A stretch of DNA of 64,000 nucleotides, taken from assembly GCF_037963865.1 (NCBI RefSeq), contig NZ_CP150170.1, positions 1,612,001 through 1,676,000 on the forward strand, written 5' to 3'. The notes under the pieces are model-generated. The model did no database searches. It saw only the letters and a list, made by a program, of their open reading frames with translations, and had not been told where the DNA came from. This DNA comes from Paenibacillus sp. FSL R10-2734. GTDB taxonomy: Bacteria > Bacillota > Bacilli > Paenibacillales > Paenibacillaceae. How positions within the stretch are numbered: the stretch's first letter is position 1; every line of letters begins with the position of its first letter. Both the position numbers and the translations under genes were made by a program. Positions 1 to 7,760 of this stretch are shown here, piece after piece.

Positions 1-744
1 CTTACTGGAGAACGTGTTCTGATTACGGGAGGCGCTACAGGGCTTGGATTAGCAATGAGTCAGTGCTTTCATGCAGCTGGCGCGGAAGTCATTATGGTCG
101 GTTCTGGTGAGGGTGAGGAACGCACGAGATTAGCCGAATCGATCGGTCCGGGAGTGTATTATCGCACCTTTAATGTTGCAGACACCAAGCAGACAGAGCA
201 TTTTATTCAAGAAGTTGAGAAGACAATCGGACCTGTCTCGATATTAATTAACAATGCAGGCAACCACTTTAAGAAGCCGATTGAAGAAACATCAATTGAG
301 GAATTTCAGTCTGTGCTGGATGTGCATCTGCTTGGAGCGTTCTCATTATGCCGTGTTCTAATCCCTCGTATGAAGCAACGAAAGAAAGGAAATATCATCT
401 TCCAAGCTTCCATGGCATCCTTTATAGGACAACCCAATATTATTGCTTACTCCAGTGCGAAATCAGCTTATCTAGGTATGGTGCATACACTGGCTTCTGA
501 GACATCGGCTTACGGGATACGGGTGAACGGCATCGCCCCTGGCTGGATTGAGACACCGATGCTGCATAAGGCATTAGCTGGTGATGATGTCAGAAAGCAA
601 AAAATATTGGGACGTACTCCAATGAATAAATTCGGAGATCCTAGCGATATCGGTTGGGCTGCAGTCTATCTGGCATCTCCAGCTGCATCCTTTGTCAATG
701 GAATCATATTGCCTGTTGATGGAGGAGCATTGATCGGGTTCTAA
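1..744 (+). CDS. SDR family oxidoreductase, 5'-truncated by the window edge
   Basis: Short-chain dehydrogenase/reductase, a cytosolic NAD(P)-dependent oxidoreductase. The reading frame is open from base 1, before the first ATG at 55, and bases 1-54 encode the Rossmann motif TGGATGLG, so the true start lies upstream of the window. Visible family marks are NNAG (about 65 residues after the ATG at 55), the YSSAK catalytic Tyr-x-x-x-Lys, and the PG-(W)-I-x-T segment with a C-terminal PVDGG ending. Substrate cannot be told; the sequence is closest in feel to 3-oxoacyl-ACP reductase/glucose dehydrogenase-like SDRs. The next gene follows after about 100 bases in the same direction. Confidence 0.9.
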   Translation, partial: LTGERVLITGGATGLGLAMSQCFHAAGAEVIMVGSGEGEERTRLAESIGPGVYYRTFNVADTKQTEHFIQEVEKTIGPVSILINNAGNHFKKPIEETSIEEFQSVLDVHLLGAFSLCRVLIPRMKQRKKGNIIFQASMASFIGQPNIIAYSSAKSAYLGMVHTLASETSAYGIRVNGIAPGWIETPMLHKALAGDDVRKQKILGRTPMNKFGDPSDIGWAAVYLASPAASFVNGIILPVDGGALIGF

Positions 745-845
745 CAAAAGAGAATACTTGCGAAATATTAATAAGGGAGATGAAGTATGATAGGATAAGA
801 TTATATTACATTTTAATCCCCTCGGGACTAGGAAAAGGGAGCATC

Positions 846-1622
846 ATGAGAATCATTATTTCACCTGCCAAGAAGATGAAGACAGACACAGATTTTATGG
901 ATTACAGCCAGGTGCCGCAATTCATAAACGAGTCGAAAACTCTTTTGGCCTTATTACAGAAGTTGAATTATGAAGAAGCTAAATCTCTATGGAAATGCAA
1001 TGATACCATTGCCACGCTGAATGTGGAGCGGATCTCGCATATGGATGTAAATCAGAATCTTACGCCGGCCATATTTTCATATGAGGGTATACAGTATCAG
1101 TACATGGCACCTGGGATATTTCAAACGGAGGAGCTTGAATATCTTCAGCAGCATTTGCGAATATTGTCCGGATTCTATGGGATCGTCCGGCCGTTTGACG
1201 GGGTAGTCCCGTACAGGCTGGAGATGCAGGCAAAGCTAAGCGGACCTGGCTTCGGTACTCTCTATGAGTTCTGGAATAGAAAATTGGCGGATCAGCTATT
1301 TTCTGAGAGTGACACTATTCTGAATCTGGCCTCCAAGGAATATAGCAAGTGCATCGCTCCTTATATTGCCGGGAATGTTCGAATGGTTAGTTGTGTATTC
1401 GGGCAGGAGATCGGCGGTAAGGTGGTTGAGAGGGCGACCCTGGTCAAGATGGCCAGAGGTGAAATGGTGCGCTTTATGGCCGAACGGCAAATTACCTGTG
1501 TGGAGGATATCAAAGATTTCGACGGGTTTGATTTCAGCTTTGCTGATGAATTGTCGGATGAGAGTACTTATGTGTTTATACAAAAAAAGCGGGATAAAAA
1601 TTCCGTAATTGAAGCGGAATGA
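846..1622 (+). CDS. yaaA: YaaA family peroxide-stress protein (UPF0246)
   Basis: The 258-residue product opens with MRIIISPAKKMK, the hallmark N-terminus of the YaaA/DUF328 family, which in E. coli limits intracellular iron and oxidative DNA damage under peroxide; the biochemical activity is a DNA-binding role in E. coli and is inferred here by family only. An in-frame ATG at 780 gives 22 extra unconserved residues; the ATG at 846 is chosen because it begins the conserved motif and has an AAAAGGGAG ribosome binding site. Length matches the family. The gene is followed by a strong intrinsic terminator and is convergent with the LacI regulator. Confidence 0.9.
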   Translation: MRIIISPAKKMKTDTDFMDYSQVPQFINESKTLLALLQKLNYEEAKSLWKCNDTIATLNVERISHMDVNQNLTPAIFSYEGIQYQYMAPGIFQTEELEYLQQHLRILSGFYGIVRPFDGVVPYRLEMQAKLSGPGFGTLYEFWNRKLADQLFSESDTILNLASKEYSKCIAPYIAGNVRMVSCVFGQEIGGKVVERATLVKMARGEMVRFMAERQITCVEDIKDFDGFDFSFADELSDESTYVFIQKKRDKNSVIEAE

Positions 1623-1628
1623 ACCTAA

Positions 1629-1665
1629 GACTGGAAGGTAAGCAACTTACCTCCAGTCTTTTTTT
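1629..1665 (+). terminator. Rho-independent terminator of yaaA
   Basis: An inverted repeat GACTGGAGGTAAG-type stem with CAA loop is followed by seven T residues directly after the yaaA stop codon. Confidence 0.85.
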
Positions 1666-1747
1666 AATGTGACCATGAACCCCATTACTTTAATCTCATC
1701 TGCTTTCGAGTTCTCTTATCGGCTGGAATACTATAACAATGGGCAAA

Positions 1748-2716
1748 CTATGTTGTCTCCCGTTCGATCAGCTTAAAAGACAGCGGCTGCAGCTCCATGT
1801 TCTGGCCAAGCAGCGCTGGAGCTAGGAGAAGAAACGCGTTCTCTGCCTGTCCCGCAATCGGATTTAGAATGGTCGTGATTCCAAGGGTTCTCGACAGCTC
1901 TGAATTATCAAAACCAACGATGGCGAGATCCCGAGGCACGTCCAGTTGCTGCCTGCGCGCTTCGCTGAGAATGCCCGCTGCCACCAAATCATTGGAGCAC
2001 AAAATCACATCCGGCTGATTCGTTTCAGCCATAAAAGAGCGCAACAACTGCTCTCCATCTCGGATTCCATAAATCGTGTAGTAATACCATTCCTCTATAA
2101 TGGGAAGATTATATTTAGCCATAATTTGCTCATAGGCGAGGCGTCTGCTTTGGGTATTAATGCTGCTGGGCCGGCCGAAAGCATTAGCGATACGCTTATA
2201 ACCCCGTTTAATTAAATGCTCCAGAGCGAGTGCATATCCGTCATATTGGTTCATGGCAACGGACGGTATTTCAGGATGGTCCATGCGCTGCCAGGACACA
2301 ATTGGCCCGTATTTGCAGTAGGAAGAGATAACATTCTTTTCGTTAACGGAGGTCAGTATGAGCAGAGCGTCGACTCGTTTCATTTTGAGATCCTCGAAGG
2401 CCTGAAGCTCCTTTTGCTTATCCCCGCCGGTAGTATAAATAATCGTCTGATACCCGTAACGGCCGGACATTTCGACGAAGCTGTTCATAAAGCACAGAAT
2501 TAGCTCACTTAGGTCCATGGTGATCATGCCGATTTGCTGAGTTTGGCCTTTGGATAAAGAAATCGCATTCCGATTGGGAACATAGTCCGTCTCCTTCATG
2601 ATGGCGAGGATTTTTTCCCGAGTCTCCTTGCTGACATGTGGGGACTGGTTGAGGACGCGGGATACCGTAGCTTTGGAAAAGCCCGACAGCTTAGCAATTT
2701 CGTCAAGAGTGGACAT
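1748..2716 (-). CDS. LacI family transcriptional regulator
   Basis: A 322-residue DNA-binding regulator. The N-terminus (STLDEIAKLSGFSKATVSRVL) is a LacI helix-turn-helix with hinge helix, followed by a periplasmic-binding-like sensor domain that ends with the weakly conserved ERETT tail. An upstream ATG at 2752 would add 12 residues but lacks a ribosome binding site; the chosen ATG at 2716 has AAGGAGAA at good spacing. It is divergent from the GH1 gene, with a LacI-type palindrome in between, so it probably represses that gene and responds to a beta-glucoside or its phosphate (inference). Confidence 0.88.
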   Translation of the reverse strand: MSTLDEIAKLSGFSKATVSRVLNQSPHVSKETREKILAIMKETDYVPNRNAISLSKGQTQQIGMITMDLSELILCFMNSFVEMSGRYGYQTIIYTTGGDKQKELQAFEDLKMKRVDALLILTSVNEKNVISSYCKYGPIVSWQRMDHPEIPSVAMNQYDGYALALEHLIKRGYKRIANAFGRPSSINTQSRRLAYEQIMAKYNLPIIEEWYYYTIYGIRDGEQLLRSFMAETNQPDVILCSNDLVAAGILSEARRQQLDVPRDLAIVGFDNSELSRTLGITTILNPIAGQAENAFLLLAPALLGQNMELQPLSFKLIERETT

Positions 2717-2751
2717 CGGCTTGTTCTCCTTCGCATGATTAGTACTTGACA

Positions 2752-2765
2752 TGTAACGCGTTCCA
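2752..2765. promoter_or_regulatory. candidate LacI-type operator
   Basis: The 14-base imperfect palindrome TGTAACGCGTTCCA has a perfect AACGCGTT core with the central CG typical of LacI-family operators. It sits just upstream of the regulator's start and 65 bases before the GH1 start, so it could control both. Confidence 0.5.
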
Positions 2766-2829
2766 AGGTTTAGGATTCGAATTAGAGCAGTAATTCTATA
2801 CTATCACAATAGTAAGGGCGGGAAAAAAT

Positions 2830-4242
2830 ATGGAATTGCAATTTCCAAAAGGATTCTTATGGGGCGGCGCTGTAGCAGCGAACCAACTTGAAGGGGCATA
2901 TCAGGAAGATGGTAAAGGATGGTCCACCCAAGATGTTATGCCGAAAGGAATTAAGTCTGCTCCTACAGAGGTTCCTACCGACGATAATATGAAGTTGATT
3001 GGTATCGACTTCTATCACCGATATAAAGAAGATATTAAACTGTTCGCGGAAATGGGCTTCAAAGTGTTCCGGACGTCCATTGCTTGGTCCCGGATTTTTC
3101 CGAAAGGGGACGAGCTGGAGCCGAATGAAAAAGGTCTGCAGTTCTACGACGACCTGTTTGATGAGTGTCATAAATACGGCATCGAGCCGCTAGTGACTAT
3201 CTCACATTATGAAACTCCACTGCATCTGGCACGAGAATATGATGGTTGGGTCAACCGTAAGATGGTAGATTTCTATGAGCGCTATGTTAGAACAATATAT
3301 AATCGTTACAAGAACAAGGTTAAATATTGGCTGACCTTTAATGAGATCAATTCCATTCTTGAGTTTCCATTTATGAGTGGCGGAATCAATACTCCATTGG
3401 AGAAGTTGAGTAAGCAGGATCTGTATCAGGCCATTCACCATGAGTTTGTAGCTAGTGCTCTAGCTGTGAAGATCGGTCATGAAATCAATCCTGATTTCCA
3501 AATAGGGTGTATGGTGCTGAGCATGCCAATTTATCCACTCACTCCGCATCCGGATGATGTGATCAAGGTTATGCAAAGTGATCATAAAAATATGTTCTTT
3601 GCGGATGTTCATGCTAGAGGTTATTATCCGAGCTATATGAAGCGTTTCTTTAAAGATAACGGAATTCACATTCATTTTGAGCCAGGCGATGAAGAAATTC
3701 TGAAGCATACTGTGGATTTCATATCGTTCAGTTACTATATGAGTACGTGTGAAACGGCTGACCCGGAGAAACAGATCAGAGGAGAAGGTAACCTGCTAGG
3801 CGGGGTTGCGAATCCGTATCTGGAAGCGAGCGATTGGGGTTGGCAGATCGATCCGCAGGGCTTGCGTTATGTTATGAATTTGTTCTATGACCGATACCAA
3901 AAACCGCTGTTTATTGTGGAAAATGGTCTTGGTGCCGTCGATCAGCTCGTTTTAAATGGGAACGGCGAAAAGGTCGTAAACGACGATTACCGGATCAATT
4001 ACTTGCGAGATCATCTGGTTCAGGTCGCGGAAGCTATTGCTGACGGGGTAGAAGTTATGGGCTATACAAGCTGGGGCTGCATTGACTTGGTTAGCGCAAC
4101 AAGCGCCGAACTAAAGAAACGTTATGGCTTCATTTATGTGGACCGACATGATGATGGTTCAGGAACACTCGAAAGATACCGGAAGAAGTCATTCCACTGG
4201 TACAAAGAAGTGATTGAATCTAACGGGCAGAGCCTGTTCTAG
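2830..4242 (+). CDS. GH1 family 6-phospho-beta-glucosidase
   Basis: A 470-residue cytosolic glycoside hydrolase family 1 enzyme. The N-terminus FPKGFLWGGAVAANQLEGA is typical of the family. TFNEIN carries the acid/base Glu and IVENGLG carries the nucleophile Glu. The C-terminal segment with S-A-E-x-K-K-R-Y-G-F-I-Y-V-D resembles the phosphate-binding loop of 6-phospho-beta-glucosidases (BglA/BglH) rather than plain beta-glucosidases, so it likely cleaves PTS-imported phosphorylated beta-glucosides. No PTS gene is next to it, so the transporter must lie elsewhere. It is a single-gene unit between the LacI-type operator and a terminator. Confidence 0.88.
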   Translation: MELQFPKGFLWGGAVAANQLEGAYQEDGKGWSTQDVMPKGIKSAPTEVPTDDNMKLIGIDFYHRYKEDIKLFAEMGFKVFRTSIAWSRIFPKGDELEPNEKGLQFYDDLFDECHKYGIEPLVTISHYETPLHLAREYDGWVNRKMVDFYERYVRTIYNRYKNKVKYWLTFNEINSILEFPFMSGGINTPLEKLSKQDLYQAIHHEFVASALAVKIGHEINPDFQIGCMVLSMPIYPLTPHPDDVIKVMQSDHKNMFFADVHARGYYPSYMKRFFKDNGIHIHFEPGDEEILKHTVDFISFSYYMSTCETADPEKQIRGEGNLLGGVANPYLEASDWGWQIDPQGLRYVMNLFYDRYQKPLFIVENGLGAVDQLVLNGNGEKVVNDDYRINYLRDHLVQVAEAIADGVEVMGYTSWGCIDLVSATSAELKKRYGFIYVDRHDDGSGTLERYRKKSFHWYKEVIESNGQSLF

Positions 4243-4251
4243 TAATACAGT

Positions 4252-4290
4252 CCTAATGATCAAGCAACCTTGATACATTAGGGCTTTTTT
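4252..4290 (+). terminator. terminator of the GH1 gene
   Basis: Stem CCTAATG...CATTAGG with an inner ATCAAG/CTTGAT pairing, followed by GCTTTTTTG, immediately after the GH1 stop. Confidence 0.85.
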
Positions 4291-4362
4291 GTGCCTAAGT
4301 TTAAGAAAGATTTCAATTTAACTTTGACATTATTATAAATCGCATATAAGATAGCTATTATG

Positions 4363-4410
4363 ATTCTATGATAATCATTATCAATAGGATGATAATAATT
4401 ATCATAGAAT
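4363..4410. promoter_or_regulatory. double Fur box inside a 21-bp inverted repeat
   Basis: Two exact 7-1-7 Fur boxes are visible: TGATAATCATTATCA at 4369-4383 and TGATAATAATTATCA at 4390-4404. They are embedded in a larger inverted repeat whose 21-base arms (4363-4383 and 4390-4410) match at 20 of 21 positions around a 6-base spacer. Position just ahead of the iron-siderophore binding protein gene predicts iron-dependent repression of the operon by Fur. Confidence 0.9.
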
Positions 4411-4446
4411 TGTAACTTAGATGTATATACAGGGGGATAAGCAAAA

Positions 4447-5469
4447 ATGCATAAAAGATTACTCAATTTAGTTATGGTTATGGCTGTCATATTGGTTGTA
4501 GCAGGTTGTGGATCTAACCAAAACAATACTTCGAAAACGAACGGGGAAGCAGCTAACAATTCAACTGCTGCAAATTCGGGCAGTGAATCCACAAGCGGTC
4601 CTATTATATTAAAAGATGATAAAGGCGAGGTTAAGCTGGATAAGCCTGCGCAAAGGGTTGTTGTACTGGAATGGACATTTACGGAGGACATCATCGCGCT
4701 CGGAGTTCAGCCGGTGGGGAATGCCGATAACGAAAACTACAAGTTATATGTAACTTCTGAAGCGCCACTCGATGCAAGCGTGACAGATGTTGGCTCACGT
4801 GACGAGCCGGATTTGGAGACCATTGCTTCTTTAAAGCCGGATTTGATTATTGCTAATACGGGTGGACATGAAGGAATTTATGATCAATTAAAAGGCATCG
4901 CTCCAACGCTGATTTTCGGTCTGTATCCGGAAGAAGGACAAGGTGATCAGTACACGATTATGGAAGATACCTTCAAAACGATTGCAGCGGCTGTAGGTAA
5001 AACCGCGGAAGGTGACAAGGTTCTCGCTGACTTGGATGCCCATTATGCAGCAGCGAAGACAAAGCTGGCTGAAGCAGGTAAGGAAGGCTTGAATTACGTG
5101 CTGACACAAGCTTACAGCTATCAGAATGCAGCAACATTACGTCTTTTTACAGATAACTCACTTGCAGTACAAACTTTGGAACGAATTGGTCTGAAGAACG
5201 ATTGGAAACCCGAAAAATTCGAAGCTTACGGATTCACTACATCAACGGTTGAAGCATTGCCGGCTGTTCAGGATACTAACCTGATGTATATCGTCCAGAA
5301 GGATGATAATATTTTCACGAAAGAACTGAAGGATAATTCCGTTTGGAACGGCCTTAACTTTGTGAAAGAAAATCGCACCTTCGGATTGAGCAGTACTACT
5401 TGGGTATTCGGCGGTCCGATTTCCTCCAAGGTTATCGTGGATGAAGTTGTAAATACACTAACGAAATGA
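4447..5469 (+). CDS. iron-siderophore ABC transporter substrate-binding lipoprotein
   Basis: A 340-residue lipoprotein with a hydrophobic signal ending in the lipobox VVAGC (Cys about residue 21), a Ser/Asn/Thr-rich linker and a FecB/FhuD-like periplasmic-binding domain (PF01497 type: conserved opening PAQRVVVLEW, the DEPDLETIASLKPDLIIAN segment). It would capture a ferric siderophore outside the membrane and deliver it to the downstream permease. Fur boxes lie upstream, and its stop codon overlaps the start of the permease gene (ATGA), indicating translational coupling. Siderophore type is not predictable from sequence alone. Confidence 0.9.
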   Translation: MHKRLLNLVMVMAVILVVAGCGSNQNNTSKTNGEAANNSTAANSGSESTSGPIILKDDKGEVKLDKPAQRVVVLEWTFTEDIIALGVQPVGNADNENYKLYVTSEAPLDASVTDVGSRDEPDLETIASLKPDLIIANTGGHEGIYDQLKGIAPTLIFGLYPEEGQGDQYTIMEDTFKTIAAAVGKTAEGDKVLADLDAHYAAAKTKLAEAGKEGLNYVLTQAYSYQNAATLRLFTDNSLAVQTLERIGLKNDWKPEKFEAYGFTTSTVEALPAVQDTNLMYIVQKDDNIFTKELKDNSVWNGLNFVKENRTFGLSSTTWVFGGPISSKVIVDEVVNTLTK

Positions 5470-7535
5470 GTGCTTTTATGAACGGGAAGAGCAGCAAAGA
5501 AGCCTCAAGTGGAATGATCTGGAGAATTATTGGAATATTTGGGGGCGGCCTTGCCGCCCTCTTTGTTCTATCCATTCTAAGCCTAGGTTTCGGTGAAGCC
5601 AAAATCCCAGCAGCTACGGTGTTGGAAGGTTTACTGAATCGGCAGGATGTGATGGAACATAATCTGCTCTGGGATATCCGGATGCCGCGTACGGTGATTG
5701 GCCTTCTGGCTGGTGCCGCTCTGGCTGCGGCTGGAGCATTACTGCAAACGATAACGAAGAATCCGCTCGCTTCCTCAGATACACTGGGAATTAATGCTGG
5801 AGCTTATTTTATGGTTGTCCTTGGTATGGTTACTTTTCCAGCTTTGCAGCATCAGTTCCCATTTTTGCTTGCAGTAGCAGGGGGGCTGCTTGCTGCACTG
5901 GCTGCCTATTTGTTGAGCGGTGGCAAGGGGGCAACACCTGTCCGACTGGCTCTATCAGGTATGATCGTGTCTATGGTGCTCGGAGCGTTTACATCGGCCC
6001 TACATATTTTTAATAAGAACGAAACGCAAAATCTATTCTTATGGGGTTCAGGATCACTGATTCAGTTAGATTGGGATGGTGTTAAGTATGCCTGGCCTTT
6101 TGTCATTACATTGCTTATAGCCGCTGTCCTAGCAGGTAGGCAATTTGATGCGCTGGAACTCGATGAGTCCACTGCCCGCTCACTCGGTCAACGGGTTGGA
6201 TTGGCACGGGGGCTAGGTTTAGGCTTATCTGTATTGCTTGCTGCGGTCGTGGTCAGCGTGGTCGGTCCAATCGGATTTGTGGGTCTGGTGGCTCCTCATC
6301 TGGTTCGGCTTAGCGGTATTCGAAAGCATCACCTGCTCATTCCTGCAAGTGCACTGTGGGGAGCACTGCTCATTACGGCAGCAGATACGCTTGCTCGTGT
6401 GGTTCGTAGCAGTGTAGGTGAGATGCCAGTAGGGGCGGTTATGGCGATTATTGGAGCGCCTTGGCTCATTTGGCTGGTGCTCACCAAGATGAAAAATATA
6501 TCGGGTTCAGGCTCTGGTCAGTCATCTATGAATATAGGCGGAACAGCGCTTCGGATGCGTTTTGTTCCGACTGTGATTTTCATGACCGGACTGCTCATTG
6601 TTGTTATCCTTGTGAGTTTGTCACTTGGGGGAACGAGAATACCGATTAGCGATCTGCTGAGTAGTCTTGTCCAAAGCGGGGATGGATCTTATTCCGTCCT
6701 GCTAAATTTACGACTTCCGCGTACACTCGTTGCGGCTGGAGGCGGTATAGCGCTTGCCATTAGCGGTGTCTTGATTCAAAGCGCTGTTCGAAATCCGCTG
6801 GCTGATGCCTCCATTATTGGTGTGACCTCAGGTGCTGGATTGGGGGCGTTAACTATACTGGTCGCTTTTCCGGCATTGACGGTATTAGCAGTCCCTATCG
6901 CAGCGATTGCGGGTGGTGCTTTGGCTGCAGCCTTTGTGTTTTTTATGGCTTGGCGTAGAGAATTGAATCCATCTGTCCTTATTCTGCTTGGAATCGCAGT
7001 ATCAGCAATTGCCTCTGCGGGAATACAGGTTATGATCGTCAAGGGAAGTTTATGGAGTAGCAGCTCTTTAATTTGGTTAACGGGTTCGACTTACGGGCGA
7101 AGCTGGAATCAATTTAATAGCTTGTTTATATTTCTGATTGTACTCGTCCCAGTGGCTTATTATTTGGGACGGAGATTCGATTTGCTGGCTTTTGGCGACG
7201 AGAGTTCAACAGGTTTGGGTTTGCCGGTTCGTGGAACTAGGCTTTGGGCCATGATTATTGGAGTTATGCTTGCGGCGGGAGCCGTTGCAAGTGTTGGGAC
7301 GATTGGTTTTCTCGGGCTTATGGCGCCGCACGCAGTACGAATGATGATCGGTCATCATACGAGACGATCCATTGTTCTGTCGGGACTGCTTGGTGGATTG
7401 ATGCTAGTGATTGCCGATACGCTCGGAAGAACCATAATGGCACCGAAAGAGATTCCGTCAGGCCTTATTATTATGTTGATCGGGGCTCCGTATTTCCTAT
7501 TTTTAATGTATCAGTCGCAAGTTAGAAAAGGGTAA
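5466..7535 (+). CDS. double FecCD-type iron-siderophore ABC permease
   Basis: A 689-residue membrane protein made of two tandem FecCD-like permease domains (about residues 20-345 and 365-685), as in FhuB; each half contains the IRxPR...AG-(A)-x-L and the P-(I/H)-GF(V/L)GL-(V/M)-APH cytoplasmic-loop signatures, the latter contacting the ATPase. One polypeptide thus replaces the usual heterodimer. Start overlaps the preceding stop (ATGA at 5466); an ATG at 5478 is an alternative. No ATP-binding subunit follows, because a strong terminator ends the operon, so a shared ATPase such as a FhuC/YusV homologue is expected elsewhere. Confidence 0.92.
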   Translation: MSAFMNGKSSKEASSGMIWRIIGIFGGGLAALFVLSILSLGFGEAKIPAATVLEGLLNRQDVMEHNLLWDIRMPRTVIGLLAGAALAAAGALLQTITKNPLASSDTLGINAGAYFMVVLGMVTFPALQHQFPFLLAVAGGLLAALAAYLLSGGKGATPVRLALSGMIVSMVLGAFTSALHIFNKNETQNLFLWGSGSLIQLDWDGVKYAWPFVITLLIAAVLAGRQFDALELDESTARSLGQRVGLARGLGLGLSVLLAAVVVSVVGPIGFVGLVAPHLVRLSGIRKHHLLIPASALWGALLITAADTLARVVRSSVGEMPVGAVMAIIGAPWLIWLVLTKMKNISGSGSGQSSMNIGGTALRMRFVPTVIFMTGLLIVVILVSLSLGGTRIPISDLLSSLVQSGDGSYSVLLNLRLPRTLVAAGGGIALAISGVLIQSAVRNPLADASIIGVTSGAGLGALTILVAFPALTVLAVPIAAIAGGALAAAFVFFMAWRRELNPSVLILLGIAVSAIASAGIQVMIVKGSLWSSSSLIWLTGSTYGRSWNQFNSLFIFLIVLVPVAYYLGRRFDLLAFGDESSTGLGLPVRGTRLWAMIIGVMLAAGAVASVGTIGFLGLMAPHAVRMMIGHHTRRSIVLSGLLGGLMLVIADTLGRTIMAPKEIPSGLIIMLIGAPYFLFLMYQSQVRKG

Positions 7536-7575
7536 GGTTTGCGAAGCTGTATAATATTATGATTTCGATAATTGG

Positions 7576-7618
7576 AAGGAGAGAGAGCGGTATTACCGCT
7601 TTCTCTCCTTTTTTTTTC
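7576..7618 (+). terminator. terminator of the iron uptake operon
   Basis: A roughly 16-bp stem (AAGGAGAGAGAGCGGT pairing with ACCGCTTTCTCTCCTT, one G-U pair) and a run of nine T. Confidence 0.9.
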
Positions 7619-7760
7619 AAGTGTTTAACTCTTTTTGGTCTTGGTTTGATTGGAGTCTAGATTATTTTTTTGTAACCCATAAATCATGAAACTTTTGTAT
7701 AGTTAGAAGCGTCAAATGAGTAGGCAAATAATGTATTCGTCATTCCAGGAGGGTGGATCT

